Of a DNA stretch of 64,000 nucleotides, positions 17,365 to 30,324 are shown one piece after another; the stretch's first letter is position 1; each line of letters opens with the position of its first letter. Under the pieces are notes generated by a model, which saw only the letters and a list, made by a program, of their open reading frames with translations, ran no database searches and was not told where the DNA came from. The DNA is taken from NCBI RefSeq assembly GCF_014648895.1, contig NZ_BMRZ01000001.1, positions 992,001 to 1,056,000 of the forward strand, in the 5' to 3' direction. The position numbers and the translations under genes were made by a program. Source of the stretch: Streptomyces tanashiensis. GTDB taxonomy: Bacteria; Actinomycetota; Actinomycetes; Streptomycetales; Streptomycetaceae.

Positions 17365-19026
17365 CTACCGGACGAACACGCTCGCCTGGTTCGCCAGGTC
17401 CAGGAAGTACTGCGGGGCCACGCCGAGGACCAGGGTGACCACGACGCCCGCCGTGATCGTGATGCTCGTCAGGGCCGAGGGCACGGCGACCGTCGGGCCG
17501 TCCGCCTTCGGCTCGCTGAAGAACATGAGCACGATGACCCGGATGTAGAAGAACGCGGCGATCGCCGAGGCGATCACACCGACCACGACGAGGGCGCCCG
17601 CGCCGCCGTCCGCCGCCGCCTTGAAGACCGCGAACTTCCCGGAGAAGCCGGAGGTCAGCGGAATGCCGGCGAAGGCGAGCAGGAAGACCGCGAAGACCGC
17701 CGCGACGAGCGGCGAACGGCGCCCGAGCCCGGCCCACTTGGACAGGTGGGTGGCCTCGCCGCCCGCGTCCCGGACCAGGGTGACGACGGCGAACGCGCCG
17801 ATCGTCACGAAGGAGTACGCCCCCAGGTAGAAGAGGACGGACGAGATCCCGCTCGGCGTGGCCGCGATGACACCCGCGAGCAGGAAGCCCGCGTGCGCGA
17901 TCGAGGAGTACGCCAGGAGCCGCTTGATGTCGGTCTGGGTGATGGCGACGATCGCACCGCCCAGCATGGTGACGACGGCGACGCCCCACATGACGGGCCG
18001 CCAGTCCCAGGTGAGGCCCGGCAGCACCACGTACAGCAGGCGGAGCAGGGCGCCGAAGGCGGCGACCTTGGTCGCGGCGGCCATGAAGCCGGTGACCGGG
18101 GTCGGGGCCCCCTGGTAGACGTCCGGGGTCCACATGTGGAACGGCACGGCGCCGACCTTGAAGAGGAGCCCCATGAGGACCATGGCGAAGCCGATGAGCA
18201 GCAGCGCGTCGTTGCCCATGGTGTCGGCGAGCGCCGGGTCGACGGAGCCGATCGAGCCGTCGACGACGCGGGCGATGGTGGCGTACGAGACGGAGCCCGC
18301 GTAGCCGTAGAGCAGGGCGATCCCGAAGAGCAGGAAGGCCGAGGAGAAGGCGCCGAGCAGGAAGTACTTGACGGCCGCCTCCTGCGACATCAGCCGCTTG
18401 CGGCGGGCGACGGCGCAGAGCAGGTACAGCGGGAGGGAGAAGACCTCCAGCGCGACGAAGAGCGTCAGGAGGTCGTTGGCGGCCGGGAAGACCAGCATGC
18501 CGGCGATCGCGAAGAGCGCGAGCGGGAAGACCTCGGTGGTGGTGAAGCCGGCCTTGACGGCGGCCCTCTCCTGCTCGCTGCCGGGGACGGCGGCGGCCTC
18601 GGCGGCGAAGGAGTCGACCTTGTGGCCGTGGTCGGCCGGGTCGAGCCTGCGCTCGGCGAAGGTGAAGATCGCCACGATGGAGGCGAGGAGAATGGTGCCC
18701 TGGAGGAAGAGGGCGGGTCCGTCGACGGCGATGGCGCCCATGGCCGCGATGTGGGCCTTGGTGGAGCCGTAGCCGCCCGCCGCCAGGCCGACGACGGCGG
18801 CGAAGGCGGCGGCGAGCGCGAGGACGGACAGGAAGACCTGGCTGTGGTAGCGGCCCTTGCGGGGCACGAAGGCCTCGACGAGGACGCTGACGATCGCCGC
18901 GCCGATCACGATGAGCACGGGCGAGAGCTGCGTGTACTCGATGTGGGGCGCCGGGATCTTCTCCAGCGGCCCGGCGGCGGTCGTCCACAGGCTGTGGACG
19001 GAGGGTGCGACGGCGGATGTGCTCAC
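17365..19026 (-). CDS. nuoN: NADH-quinone oxidoreductase subunit N
   Basis: 553 residues, about 14 hydrophobic helices. It is one of the three antiporter-like proton-pumping subunits of complex I. Family blocks include LALEVFSLPLYLLCAVARRKRLMSQ in type, the conserved loop VPFHMWTPDVYQGAPTPVTGF and the lysine in TDIKRLLAYSSIAH. It is the last gene of the operon; its start overlaps the nuoM stop by four bases. Confidence 0.97.
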   Translation of the reverse strand: MSTSAVAPSVHSLWTTAAGPLEKIPAPHIEYTQLSPVLIVIGAAIVSVLVEAFVPRKGRYHSQVFLSVLALAAAFAAVVGLAAGGYGSTKAHIAAMGAIAVDGPALFLQGTILLASIVAIFTFAERRLDPADHGHKVDSFAAEAAAVPGSEQERAAVKAGFTTTEVFPLALFAIAGMLVFPAANDLLTLFVALEVFSLPLYLLCAVARRKRLMSQEAAVKYFLLGAFSSAFLLFGIALLYGYAGSVSYATIARVVDGSIGSVDPALADTMGNDALLLIGFAMVLMGLLFKVGAVPFHMWTPDVYQGAPTPVTGFMAAATKVAAFGALLRLLYVVLPGLTWDWRPVMWGVAVVTMLGGAIVAITQTDIKRLLAYSSIAHAGFLLAGVIAATPSGISSVLFYLGAYSFVTIGAFAVVTLVRDAGGEATHLSKWAGLGRRSPLVAAVFAVFLLAFAGIPLTSGFSGKFAVFKAAADGGAGALVVVGVIASAIAAFFYIRVIVLMFFSEPKADGPTVAVPSALTSITITAGVVVTLVLGVAPQYFLDLANQASVFVR

Positions 19027-20621
19027 TTGGCCGCCTCCACGTTCTGGATCGAAGGCTGGGGGTCCTTCTGCTGGACGTCGGACATGGTGTGCCGCACGGC
19101 CGGATTGACGACGTCCGTCAGCGGCTTCGGGAAGACCCCGAGGAAGATCAGGACGGCGATCAGCGGGACGACCACGGCCAGCTCACGCGCCCGCAGGTCG
19201 GGCAGCGCCCGCACCTCCTCCTTCACCGGCCCGGTCATCGTCCGCTGGTAGAGGACGAGGGTGTAGAGCGCGGCGAGGACGATGCCGGTGGTGGCGATGA
19301 TTCCGGCCACCGGGTACCGGGCGTACGTGCCGACCAGGACCAGGAACTCGCTGACGAACGGCGCGAGTCCGGGCAGCGACAGGGTCGCGAGGCCGCCGAT
19401 CAGGAAGGTGCCGGCGAGCACCGGGGCGACCTTCTGCACACCGCCGTAGTCGGCGATGAGCCGCGAGCCGCGCCGGGAGATCAGGAAGCCGGCGACGAGC
19501 ATCAGCGCGGCCGTCGAGATGCCGTGGTTGACCATGTAGAGCGTCGCACCGGACTGGCCCTGGCTGGTCATCGCGAAGATGCCCAGGATGATGAAGCCGA
19601 AGTGCGAGATCGACGCGTAGGCGACCAGGCGCTTGATGTCCCGCTGGCCCACGGCGAGCAGCGCGCCGTACACGATGCTGATGAGGGCGAGGACGACGAT
19701 CGCCGGGGTCGCCCACTTGCTCGCCTCGGGGAAGAGACCGAGGCAGAAGCGGAGCATCGCGAAGGTGCCGACCTTGTCGACCACGGCGGTGATGAGGACG
19801 GCGACCGGGGCGGTGGCCTCCCCCATCGCGTTCGGCAGCCAGGTGTGCAGCGGCCACAGCGGCGCCTTCACCGCGAAGGCGAAGAAGAAGCCGAGGAAGA
19901 GCCACCGCTCGGTGCTGGTCGCCATCTCCAGCGAGCCGTTGGCCCGGGCCTCGGCGATCTCCGTGAGCGAGAAGTTCCCCGCGACCACGTAGAGCCCGAT
20001 GACGGCGGCCAGCATGATGAGGCCGCCGACCAGGTTGTAGAGGAGGAACTTGACGGCCGCGTAGGAGCGCTGGGCCGCCGCGTTCTCGTCGGAGCCGGTG
20101 TGGGCGCGGTCGCCGAAGCCGCCGATGAGGAAGTACATCGGGATGAGCATGGCTTCGAAGAGGATGTAGAAGAGGAAGACGTCGGTGGCCTCGAAGGAGA
20201 GGATCACCATCGCCTCGACCATGAGGATCAGGGCGAAGAAGCCCTGCGTCGGCCGCCACCTCTTCGAGGAGGTCTCCAGAGGGTCGGCATCGTGCCAGCC
20301 GGCCAGCACGATGAACGGGATCAGCAGGGCGGTGAGCGCGATGAGCGCCACCCCGATGCCGTCGACCCCGAGTTCGTACCGGACGCCGAAGTCCTTGATC
20401 CAGGAGTACGACTCGACGAACTGGTAGCGGTCGCCGCCCGGTTCGAAGCCGGCGAAGATCACCCCGGCCAGCACGAGGGTGGCGAGCGAGACGAGCAGCG
20501 CCAGCCATTTGGCGGCGGTGCGGCGGGCGGCCGGGACGGCGGCGGTGAGGATCGCACCGACCGCCGGGACCGCCGCCGTCGCCGTGAGGAGCGGGAAGCC
20601 CGCGTTGACCACTTGGGACAT
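19023..20621 (-). CDS. nuoM: NADH-quinone oxidoreductase subunit M
   Basis: 532 residues, polytopic, antiporter-like subunit in the middle of the membrane arm. Motifs include FYILFEAMLIPMYFLIGG, PLHTWLPNAMGEATAPVAVLI and RDIKRLVAYASISHFGFIILG with the channel lysine. The ATG used gives MSQVVNAG. A GTG three codons earlier overlaps the nuoL stop as GTGA and may be the real coupled start. Confidence 0.97.
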   Translation of the reverse strand: MSQVVNAGFPLLTATAAVPAVGAILTAAVPAARRTAAKWLALLVSLATLVLAGVIFAGFEPGGDRYQFVESYSWIKDFGVRYELGVDGIGVALIALTALLIPFIVLAGWHDADPLETSSKRWRPTQGFFALILMVEAMVILSFEATDVFLFYILFEAMLIPMYFLIGGFGDRAHTGSDENAAAQRSYAAVKFLLYNLVGGLIMLAAVIGLYVVAGNFSLTEIAEARANGSLEMATSTERWLFLGFFFAFAVKAPLWPLHTWLPNAMGEATAPVAVLITAVVDKVGTFAMLRFCLGLFPEASKWATPAIVVLALISIVYGALLAVGQRDIKRLVAYASISHFGFIILGIFAMTSQGQSGATLYMVNHGISTAALMLVAGFLISRRGSRLIADYGGVQKVAPVLAGTFLIGGLATLSLPGLAPFVSEFLVLVGTYARYPVAGIIATTGIVLAALYTLVLYQRTMTGPVKEEVRALPDLRARELAVVVPLIAVLIFLGVFPKPLTDVVNPAVRHTMSDVQQKDPQPSIQNVEAAK

Positions 20622-20626
20622 GGGAG

Positions 20627-22519
20627 TCACACCGCCCTCATCAGCAGGGTCGCGGCGATCAGCACCGCCGTACCTCCGAACATGGAGACCGCGTACGAGC
20701 GGACGTAGCCGTTCTGGAGCTTGCGCAGCCGGCCGGAGAGTCCGCCGACGGCGGCCGCGGTGCCGTTGACCACGCCGTCGACCAGGGTGTGGTCGACGTA
20801 GACGAGCGAGCGCGTCAGGTGCGTGCCGCCGGTGACGAAGACGGCGTGGTTGAAGTCGTCCTGGAGCAGGTCGCGGCGGGCGGCCCGGGTGAGCAGCGAG
20901 CCGCGCGGGGCGACCACCGGGACGGGCTTGCGGCCGTACTGGAGGTAGGCGAGGCCGACGCCGATCACCATGACGGCGACGGTGGCGGTGGTGACGGCGG
21001 CGGCGCTGAGCGGCGAGTGGCCGTGGGCGAAGCCGGTGACCGGCTCCAGCCACTCGACGAACCCGGCGAACTCGAAGTACGCGCCCGCCGCGACGGAGCC
21101 GACGGCGAGCAGCACCATCGGGATCGTCATGGACTTCGGCGACTCGTGCGGGTGCGGCGGCTCGCCGTTCTCGTCGGGCTGCCAGCGCTTCTCGCCGAAG
21201 AAGGTCATCAGCATCACGCGGGTCATGTAGTACGCGGTGATGGCCGCGCCGAGCAGGGTGACCGAGCCGAGGATCCAGCCCTCGGTGCCGCCCTTGGCGA
21301 AGGCCGCCTCGATGATCTTGTCCTTGGAGAAGAAGCCGGACAGGCCGGGGAAGCCGATGATCGCGAGGTAGCCGAGGCCGAAGGTGACGAAGGTGACCGG
21401 CATGTACTTCCGCAGGCCGCCGTACCTCCGCATGTCGACCTCATCGTTCATGCCGTGCATGACGGATCCGGCACCGAGGAAGAGACCGGCCTTGAAGAAG
21501 CCGTGCGTCACCAGGTGCATGATCGCGAAGACGTAGCCGATCGGGCCGAGGCCGGCCGCGAGGATCATGTAGCCGATCTGCGACATCGTCGAACCGGCGA
21601 GTGCCTTCTTGATGTCGTCCTTCGCGCAACCGACGATCGCACCGAAGAGGAGCGTGACCGCTCCGACGACGGTGACGACGAGCTGGGCGTCCGGCGCCGC
21701 GTTGAAGATGTCGGCGGAGCGGACGATCAGATAGACACCGGCGGTCACCATCGTGGCCGCGTGGATGAGGGCCGAGACCGGGGTCGGGCCCTCCATCGCG
21801 TCCCCGAGCCAGGACTGCAGCGGCACCTGGGCCGACTTGCCGCAGGCGGCGAGGAGCAGCATCAGGCCGATCGCGGTCAGCTTGCCCTCGGAGGCCTGGC
21901 CGGTCTCCGCGAGCACCGGCCCGAAGGTGAAGGTGCCGAAGGTGGTGAACATGATCATGATGGCGATCGAGAGGCCCATGTCGCCGACCCGGTTGACCAG
22001 GAAGGCCTTCTTCGCGGCGGTGGCCGCGGTGGGCTTGTGCTGCCAGAAGCCGATCAGGAGGTACGAGGCGAGGCCGACGCCCTCCCAGCCGAAGTACAGC
22101 AGCAGGTAGTTGTCGGCGAGGACGAGCAGGAGCATCGCCGCGACGAACAGGTTGAGGTAGCCGAAGAACCGGCGGCGGCGCTCGTCGTGCTCCATGTAGC
22201 CGATGGAGTAGATGTGGATGAGCGTGCCGACCCCGGTGATCAGCAGGACGAAGGTCATCGACAGCTGGTCGAGCTGGAAGGCCATGTCCGCCCGGAAGCC
22301 CTCGACGGGGATCCAGGTGTAGAGCCGCTGGAACATGGCCCGGTCGTCGGCGCTCTTGCCGAGCATGTCGGCGAAGAGCGCAAGGGCGATCACGAAGGAG
22401 GCCGCCGCGAGGAGCGTGCCGAGCCAGTGCCCGGACCTGTCGAGCCGCCGCCCGCCGCAGAGCAGCACCGCCGCGCCGAGCAGGGGCGCCCCGATGAGCA
22501 GCGCAATGAGATTTTCCAC
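20627..22519 (-). CDS. nuoL: NADH-quinone oxidoreductase subunit L
   Basis: 630 residues with about 16 helices, including the distal and long lateral helix region expected of NuoL. Motifs: [47 protein letters not shown] and [18 protein letters not shown]. It is the outermost proton-pumping subunit of complex I. Spacing to nuoK is 10 bp. Confidence 0.97.
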   Translation of the reverse strand: MENLIALLIGAPLLGAAVLLCGGRRLDRSGHWLGTLLAAASFVIALALFADMLGKSADDRAMFQRLYTWIPVEGFRADMAFQLDQLSMTFVLLITGVGTLIHIYSIGYMEHDERRRRFFGYLNLFVAAMLLLVLADNYLLLYFGWEGVGLASYLLIGFWQHKPTAATAAKKAFLVNRVGDMGLSIAIMIMFTTFGTFTFGPVLAETGQASEGKLTAIGLMLLLAACGKSAQVPLQSWLGDAMEGPTPVSALIHAATMVTAGVYLIVRSADIFNAAPDAQLVVTVVGAVTLLFGAIVGCAKDDIKKALAGSTMSQIGYMILAAGLGPIGYVFAIMHLVTHGFFKAGLFLGAGSVMHGMNDEVDMRRYGGLRKYMPVTFVTFGLGYLAIIGFPGLSGFFSKDKIIEAAFAKGGTEGWILGSVTLLGAAITAYYMTRVMLMTFFGEKRWQPDENGEPPHPHESPKSMTIPMVLLAVGSVAAGAYFEFAGFVEWLEPVTGFAHGHSPLSAAAVTTATVAVMVIGVGLAYLQYGRKPVPVVAPRGSLLTRAARRDLLQDDFNHAVFVTGGTHLTRSLVYVDHTLVDGVVNGTAAAVGGLSGRLRKLQNGYVRSYAVSMFGGTAVLIAATLLMRAV

Positions 22520-22529
22520 GGTCAGCCCC

Positions 22530-22829
22530 TCACAGCTTCATCAGGCTGGCGTCGTCGACCGAGGCCGAGTGGCGGGCACGGAAGACGGACACGATGATCG
22601 CGAGCCCGACGACGACCTCCGCGGCGGCGACGACCATCGTGAAGAAGGCGATGATCTGGCCGTCGAGGTTGCCGTGCATGCGGGAGAAGGTGACGAACGC
22701 GAGGTTGCAGGCGTTGAGCATGAGCTCGACGCACATGAAGACGACGATCGCGTTGCGCCGGATCAGCACCCCGACCGCACCGATGGTGAACAGCAGGGCG
22801 GCGAGATACAGGTAGTTGACGGGATTCAC
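22530..22829 (-). CDS. nuoK: NADH-quinone oxidoreductase subunit K
   Basis: 99 residues, three transmembrane helices, typical length. The GTG start overlaps the nuoJ TGA (GTGA). The conserved membrane glutamate is in [17 protein letters not shown], part of the proton path next to NuoJ. The larger open frame upstream in this phase is not part of the gene. Confidence 0.96.
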   Translation of the reverse strand: MNPVNYLYLAALLFTIGAVGVLIRRNAIVVFMCVELMLNACNLAFVTFSRMHGNLDGQIIAFFTMVVAAAEVVVGLAIIVSVFRARHSASVDDASLMKL

Positions 22830-23653
22830 CGGGTGGCCTCCTCTTCGTCCCGGTCCCGGCCGAGCCGCTCCTCGGAGCGCTGCTCCAGGGCCTTGAGGTC
22901 GGCCATCGCCTCGGTGGACACGTCCCGGATCTGACCCCGCTTGCGCAGGGTCTGCATGACGGTGAGCTCCGCCGGGGTGCCGTCGGGCAGCAGACCGGCG
23001 ATGTCGACGGCGTTGTGCCGGGCGTACACACCGGGTGCGGGCAGCGGCGGGACGTGCTTGCCCTCGCGCACGCGCTGCTCGGAGAGCTCGCGCTGGGTGC
23101 GGGCCCGCTCGGTGCGCTCCCGGTGGGTGAGCACCATCGCGCCGACGGCCGCCGTGATCAGCAGCGCGCCGGTGATCTCGAAGGCGAAGACGTACTTGGT
23201 GAAGATGAGGGCGGCGAGGCCCTCGACGTTCCCGCCGTACGCGCTGTTGGCCGCGCCGAGTCCGGCGAAGTCCTTCAGCGAGGCGTTGCCGATGCCGGCG
23301 GCGAGCAGGATGCCGAAGCCGAGCCCGCAGGCGACGGCCCACCAGCGCTGCCCCTTGATGGTCTCCTTCAGCGAGTCCGCGGCCGTGACACCGACCAGCA
23401 TGACGACGAAGAGGAAGAGCATCATGATCGCGCCGGTGTAGACGACGATCTGGACGATGCCGAGGAAGTACGCGCCGTTGGCCAGGTAGAAGACCGCCAG
23501 GACGATCATGGTCCCGGCGAGGCAGAGCGCCGAGTGCACGGCCTTCCGCATCAGGATCGTGCACAGCGCGCCGACGACGGCGACGGTGCCGAGGACCCAG
23601 AACTGGAAGGCCTCGCCGGAAGAGGTCGCGTACGCCGCGAGGTTCGCGCTCAT
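22826..23653 (-). CDS. nuoJ: NADH-quinone oxidoreductase subunit J
   Basis: 275 residues: five transmembrane helices in the first 180, then a hydrophilic tail of about 90 residues that E. coli NuoJ lacks but Streptomyces copies have. [22 protein letters not shown] is the pi-bulge helix region. ATG start overlaps the nuoI stop as ATGA. Confidence 0.95.
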   Translation of the reverse strand: MSANLAAYATSSGEAFQFWVLGTVAVVGALCTILMRKAVHSALCLAGTMIVLAVFYLANGAYFLGIVQIVVYTGAIMMLFLFVVMLVGVTAADSLKETIKGQRWWAVACGLGFGILLAAGIGNASLKDFAGLGAANSAYGGNVEGLAALIFTKYVFAFEITGALLITAAVGAMVLTHRERTERARTQRELSEQRVREGKHVPPLPAPGVYARHNAVDIAGLLPDGTPAELTVMQTLRKRGQIRDVSTEAMADLKALEQRSEERLGRDRDEEEATR

Positions 23654-24228
23654 GCGTCCGCCCCCTCCGGCTCGCCCTTCTCCCCCTTGGACACGGCGAC
23701 CTGACGGACGGTGCCGGGCGCGGCCTCGGTGACCAGGCCCCGGTAGTAGTCCTGCTCGGTCATGCCGGGGAAGATCGCGTGCGGCGAGTCGACCATGGTC
23801 TCCTCCAGGCCCGCGAGAAGCTGCTCCTTGGTGTAGATCAGGTTCTCGCGGGAGGAGTCGGCCAGCTCGAACTCGTTGGTCATCGTCAGCGCGCGCGTGG
23901 GGCACGCCTCGATGCACAGTCCGCAGAGGATGCAGCGGGCGTAGTTGATCTGGTAGACGCGGCCGTACCGCTCGCCGGGCGAGTAGCGCTCCTCGTCGGT
24001 GTTGTCCGCGCCCTCCACGTAGATGGCGTCGGCGGGACAGGCCCAGGCGCACAGCTCGCAGCCGACGCACTTCTCCAGACCGTCGGGGTGACGGTTGAGC
24101 TGGTGCCGGCCGTGGAAGCGGGGCGCCGTCGTCTTCTGCTGCTCCGGGTACTGCTCGGTCAGCCGCTTCTTGAACATGGCCTTGAAGGTCACGCCGAAGC
24201 CGGCCACCGGATTCTGGAAATCAGACAC
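23650..24228 (-). CDS. nuoI: NADH-quinone oxidoreductase subunit I
   Basis: 192 residues, peripheral ferredoxin-like subunit carrying two [4Fe-4S] clusters (N6a/N6b): [16 protein letters not shown] and [16 protein letters not shown]. The GTG chosen has a near-perfect AAAGGAG SD seven bases upstream and overlaps nuoH by eight bases. An ATG 17 bases further upstream is out of frame with the SD spacing and not preferred. Confidence 0.95.
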   Translation of the reverse strand: MSDFQNPVAGFGVTFKAMFKKRLTEQYPEQQKTTAPRFHGRHQLNRHPDGLEKCVGCELCAWACPADAIYVEGADNTDEERYSPGERYGRVYQINYARCILCGLCIEACPTRALTMTNEFELADSSRENLIYTKEQLLAGLEETMVDSPHAIFPGMTEQDYYRGLVTEAAPGTVRQVAVSKGEKGEPEGADA

Positions 24229-25612
24229 CGTCCGTCTCCTTTCCATCACTCGCAGTAGCAGTATCGGGGGCGCCACTGACAACGAGGTCCCGGTCGTGCC
24301 GGGGCCTGCGCCGGGGCACGGCCGGCAGGGACTGTCCGGGCTTGGGCGGTACGGGGAAGCCGCCGGCCATCGGGTCGAAGGAGCCCCCGTCCGCGGCTTC
24401 CGCCCCGGCCGCCTTCGCCTTCCGGTCGCGGAACACGTCGACCAGGAAGGACAGCAGCAGCAGCCCGAGGACGGCACCGGCCACGTACAGCACGATGTCG
24501 GCGAAGGCGATGTTCTCGTTCCGCAGCGCGCGGACGGTGGCGACCAGCATCAGCCAGACCACGGCGACCGGGATGAGGACCTTCCAGCCGAGCTTCATCA
24601 GCTGGTCGTAGCGGACGCGGGGCAGGGTGCCGCGCAGCCAGATGAAGAAGAACAGCAGCAGCTGCACCTTGATGACGAACCAGAGCATCGGCCACCAGCC
24701 GTGGTTCGCGCCCTCCCAGAAGGTGGAGACCGGGTACGGGGCCCGCCAGCCGCCCAGGAAGAGGGTCACCGACACGGCCGAGACCGTCACCATGTTCACG
24801 TACTCGGCGAGCATGAACATCGCGAACTTGATGGACGAGTACTCGGTGTTGAAGCCGCCGACGAGGTCGCCCTCGGACTCCGGCATGTCGAAGGGCGCGC
24901 GGTTCGTCTCGCCGACCATCGTGACGATGTAGATGATGAACGAGACCGGCAGCAGGATCACGAACCAGCGGTCCGCCTGCGCCTCGACGATCTTCGAGGT
25001 CGACATCGACCCGGAGTAGAGGAAGACCGAGGCGAAGGCCGCGCCCATGGCGATCTCGTACGAGATCATCTGCGCGCAGGACCGGAGGCCGCCGAGCAGC
25101 GGGTACGTGGACCCGGAGGACCAGCCGGCGAGGACGATGCCGTAGATGCCGACGGAGGCGACCGCGAGGACGTACAGCATCGCGATCGGCAGGTCGGTGA
25201 GCTGCATCGCGGTCCGGTGGCCGAAGATCGAGACCTCGTTGCCGGCCGGGCCGAAGGGGATCACGGCGATCGCCATGAAGGCGGGGATCGCGGCGATGAT
25301 CGGGGCGAGGACGTAGACGACCTTGTCGGCCTTCTTGACGATCACGTCCTCCTTGAGCATCAGCTTGATGCCGTCCGCGAGGGACTGGAGGAGACCCCAG
25401 GGGCCGTGCCGGTTGGGGCCGATGCGCAGCTGCATCCAGGCGACGACCTTGCGCTCCCACACGATGGAGAAGAGCACGGTGATCATCAGGAAGGCGAAGC
25501 AGAAGACCGCCTTGATCAGCACGAGCCACCAGGGGTCCGTACCGAACATGGACAGGTCTTCGGCGGCGAGGACGCTGCGCTGAGCGTCCGCGAGTGGAGC
25601 GAGGGCGGTCAT
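24221..25612 (-). CDS. nuoH: NADH-quinone oxidoreductase subunit H
   Basis: 463 residues, eight main helices, the heel subunit that joins the two arms and lines the quinone site. Motifs: [23 protein letters not shown] and the acidic E-channel loop [22 protein letters not shown] hydrophilic C-terminal extension of about 60 residues follows the last helix. It is separated from nuoG by 127 bp, the longest gap in the operon. Confidence 0.96.
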   Translation of the reverse strand: MTALAPLADAQRSVLAAEDLSMFGTDPWWLVLIKAVFCFAFLMITVLFSIVWERKVVAWMQLRIGPNRHGPWGLLQSLADGIKLMLKEDVIVKKADKVVYVLAPIIAAIPAFMAIAVIPFGPAGNEVSIFGHRTAMQLTDLPIAMLYVLAVASVGIYGIVLAGWSSGSTYPLLGGLRSCAQMISYEIAMGAAFASVFLYSGSMSTSKIVEAQADRWFVILLPVSFIIYIVTMVGETNRAPFDMPESEGDLVGGFNTEYSSIKFAMFMLAEYVNMVTVSAVSVTLFLGGWRAPYPVSTFWEGANHGWWPMLWFVIKVQLLLFFFIWLRGTLPRVRYDQLMKLGWKVLIPVAVVWLMLVATVRALRNENIAFADIVLYVAGAVLGLLLLSFLVDVFRDRKAKAAGAEAADGGSFDPMAGGFPVPPKPGQSLPAVPRRRPRHDRDLVVSGAPDTATASDGKETDGV

Positions 25613-25635
25613 GCGCGCACCTCCGGAGCAGCTGC

Positions 25636-25724
25636 GGTCCGGGCTGCGCCCGACCGGACGAGGGGGATGCGGGTCTGTGGCCCGGCGGGGCCACGGCCCG
25701 CGGTGGCCAGGGCTTCGCCCGGCC
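25636..25724. repeat. two homologous 20-nt hairpins in the nuoG-nuoH gap
   Basis: 25636-25655 and 25705-25724 share the form GGYC-N-GGGC-TKC-GCCC-GRCC. In each, GGGC pairs with GCCC around a 3-nt loop. The outer pair is GGTC/GACC in one copy and GGCC/GGCC in the other, a compensatory change. They may be RNA processing or stability elements or a small mobile palindrome. Confidence 0.6.
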
Positions 25725-25739
25725 GGACAGGAGTCACGG

Positions 25740-28234
25740 TCATGAGCCCGCCTCCGCGCCCTTGCCGGCCGCCGGCCCGGCCGGGCCGATGCGGACCAGG
25801 TCGCCGGGGTGGGCGCCGGTGTCGGAGAGGACGCCGCGGCCGGCCGAGTTCAGCGGGAGCCAGACGACGCGGTCGGGCATCTCGGTGACCTGGAGCGGGA
25901 AGGCGACGGAGCCCGCGGGGCCGGTCACCTCCAGGACGTCGCCGTCCTTGACGCCGGTGTCGGCGGCGGTGGCGGCGGAGAGCCGGGCGACCGCCGCGTG
26001 ACGGGTGCCGGCCAGGGCGGTGTCGCCCTCCTGGAGCCTGCCGAGGTCGAGGAGGAGCCGGTGTCCGGCGAGGACGGCCTCGCCGTCGCCGGGCCGGGGC
26101 GCGGGCACGCCGTGCCCGGTGGGCTCGGAGGCCCGCTCCTCGGTCCAGCCGCCGAGCCGGTCCAGCTCCCGGCGCACGGACCGCAGGTCGGGCAGACCGA
26201 GGTGGGCGTCGAGGGCGTCGGCCAGCATGTGCAGCACGCGGGCGTCGCTCGGCGCGAGCGGCCGGGTCATCTGCTCGGGCTTGAGCGCCGCCTCGAAGAG
26301 CCGGGCCCTGCCCTCCCAGTTGAGGAAGGTGCCGGGCTTCTCGGCGACGGCCGCGACCGGCAGGATCACGTCGGCGCGCTCGGTGACCTCGCTCGGCCGC
26401 AGCTCCAGGGAGACCACGAAGGCCGCGTCGAGGGCTTCACGCGCGCGTGCCGGGTCCGGCAGGTCGGCGACCTCGACCCCGGCGACGAGCAGCGCGCCGA
26501 GCTCGCCGCCGGCGGCGGCCTCCACGATCTGGCCGGTGTCGCGGCCGTAGCGGTGCGGGAGTTCGCGGACGCCCCAGGCGGCGGCGACCTCCTCACGCGC
26601 GCGGGGGTCGGTCGCGGGCCGGCCGCCGGGCAGCAGCGCCGGGAGCGCTCCGGCCTCGACGGCGCCGCGTTCGCCGGAGCGGCGCGGGATCCACACGAGG
26701 CGGGCGCCGGTCGCGGCGGAGGCGCGCAGGGCGGCGGTGAGCGCGCCGGGCACGCCGGCGAGCCGCTCGCCGACGGCGAGGACGGCGCCCTCCTGTCGGA
26801 GGGCCTCGGCCGCGGCCGCGCCGTCCTCGGAGAGGCCGACCCGGGAGGTGAGGGCGTCGAGCCACTCGGTCTCGGTGCCGGGGGCGGCGGGCAGCAGGGT
26901 GCCGCCCGACTTCTCCAGGCCGCGGGTCGCGAACGGGGCGACGGCGTAGGTCTTCTGGCCGTGCTTGCGCCAGGCCTTGCGGAGCCGCAGGAAGACGCCG
27001 GGGGCCTCCTCCTCGGACTCCAGACCGACGAGGAGCACCGCCGGGGCGGCCTCCAGCGAGGTGTACGTGACCCCGCTGCCGTCCAGGTCGCGTCCCCGGC
27101 CCGCGACGGCGGAGGCCAGGAAGTCGGCCTCCTCGCCGGAGTGGATCCGGGCCCGGAAGTCGATGTCGTTGGTGTCGAGGGCGACCCGGGCGAACTTGGC
27201 GTACGCGTAGGAGTCCTCGACGGTCAGCCTGCCGCCGGTCAGGACGCCGGTCCGGCCGCGGACGAGGCCGCGGGCGGCGGCCTCCAGGGCCTCGGGCCAG
27301 GAGGCGGGCTCCAGCTCACCGGTCTCGTGGTTCCGGACGAGCGGGGTGGTGAGCCGGTCGCGCTGCTGGGCGTACCGGAAGCCGAAGCGGCCCTTGTCGC
27401 AGATCCACTCCTCGTTGACCTCCGGGTCGTCGGCGGCGAGCCGTCGCATGACCTTGCCGCGCCGGTGGTCGGTGCGGGTGGCGCAGCCGCCGGCGCACTG
27501 CTCGCAGACGGACGGCGAGGAGACGAGGTCGAAGGGGCGGGAGCGGAAGCGGTAGGCGGCCGAGGTGAGGGCGCCGACCGGGCAGATCTGGATGGTGTTG
27601 CCGGAGAAGTACGACTCGAAGGGGTCGCCCTCGCCGGTGCCGACCTGCTGGAGCGCGCCGCGCTCGATGAGCTCGATCATCGGGTCGCCCGCGACCTGGT
27701 TGGAGAAGCGGGTGCAGCGGGCGCACAGGACGCACCGCTCGCGGTCGAGCAGCACCTGGGTGGAGATCGCGACCGGCTTCTCGTAGGTGCGCTTGACGCC
27801 CTCGAAGCGGGACTCGGACTGCCCGTGGGACATGGCCTGGTTCTGCAGGGGGCACTCGCCGCCCTTGTCGCAGACGGGGCAGTCCAGCGGGTGGTTGACG
27901 AGCAGCAGCTCCATCACGCCGTGCTGGGCCTTCTCGGCGACGGGGCTGGTCAGCTGCGACTTCACCACCATGCCGTCGGTGCAGGTGATGGTGCAGGAGG
28001 CCATGGGCTTGCGCTGGCCCTCGACCTCGACGATGCACTGGCGGCAGGCGCCGGCGGGGTCGAGGAGCGGGTGGTCGCAGAAGCGCGGGATCTCGATGCC
28101 GAGCTGTTCGGCGGCGCGGATGACGAGCGTCCCCTTGGGGACGGAGATCTCGGCGCCGTCGATGGTCAGCGTCACGAGGTCCTCGGGCGGCACCGGCGCG
28201 CTGCCGCCGCCACTGGGGGTGGACGCGATGACGG

Positions 28235-28238
<4 letters not shown>
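25740..28238 (-). CDS. nuoG: NADH-quinone oxidoreductase subunit G
   Basis: 832 residues. The N-terminal 250 hold the iron-sulfur ligands: [2Fe-2S] set [15 protein letters not shown], the His-Cys [4Fe-4S] set around [18 protein letters not shown], and [10 protein letters not shown] with later cysteines. [14 protein letters not shown] block then leads into a molybdopterin-oxidoreductase-like domain that binds no cofactor for catalysis in complex I. It is part of the peripheral electron-transfer arm. ATG overlaps the nuoF stop by four bases. Confidence 0.96.
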
Positions 28239-29583
<1,345 letters not shown>

Positions 29584-29584
<1 letters not shown>

Positions 29585-30324
29585 CACTCCCCCTCCTGAC
29601 TGGCTGCCTCACCGCGCGGGTGGACGATTCGGTGGTGCGGGGTCTCGCCCTTGGCCAGGCGCAGGCCTACGAGGGAGGCGGGGCCCGCGCCGCCGGTGGC
29701 CTCGACGGCGCCGGGGCGCTCGTCGGGGAAGCCGGCCAGGATGCGGGCGGTCTCCTTGAAGGTGCAGAGCGGGGCGCCGCGGGTGGGTTCGACGGTGCGT
29801 CCGGCCCGCAGGTCGTCGACCATCTTCTTGGCGGACTCGGGCGTCTGGTTGTCGAAGAACTCCCAGTTGACCATCACGACGGGCGCGAAGTCGCAGGCCG
29901 CGTTGCACTCGATGTGTTCGAGGGTGATGCTGCCGTCGTCGGTCGTCTCGTCGTTGCCGACGCCGAGGTGGGCCTTGAGCTCCTCGAAGATGGCGTCGCC
30001 GCCCATGACCGCGCAGAGCGTGTTGGTGCAGACGCCGACCTGGTAGTCGCCGGAGGGCTTGCGCCGGTACATCGTGTAGAAGGTGGCGACGGCGGTGACC
30101 TCGGCGGTGGTCAGGCCGAGGAGCTCGGCGCAGAACCGCATGCCGGTACGGGTCACATGGCCCTCCTCCGACTGCACGAGGTGCAGCATCGGCAGGAGCG
30201 CGGAGCGGGAGTCCGGGTAGCGGGCGATGATCGCCCGCGCGTCCTCCTCCAGGCGGGCGCGGACGTCCGCCGGGTAGGAGGGCGCGGGAAGCTGGGGCAT
30301 CCCGAGGCTGACGTTCTCCGTCAT
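29584..30324 (-). CDS. nuoE: NADH-quinone oxidoreductase subunit E
   Basis: 246 residues, thioredoxin-fold [2Fe-2S] subunit (cluster N1a). Ligand cysteines are in [14 protein letters not shown] (CxxxxC) and [11 protein letters not shown] (CxxxC). The C-terminal tail of about 75 residues is longer than in E. coli (166 residues), as is usual in Streptomyces. It works with NuoF at the NADH end. Confidence 0.96.
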
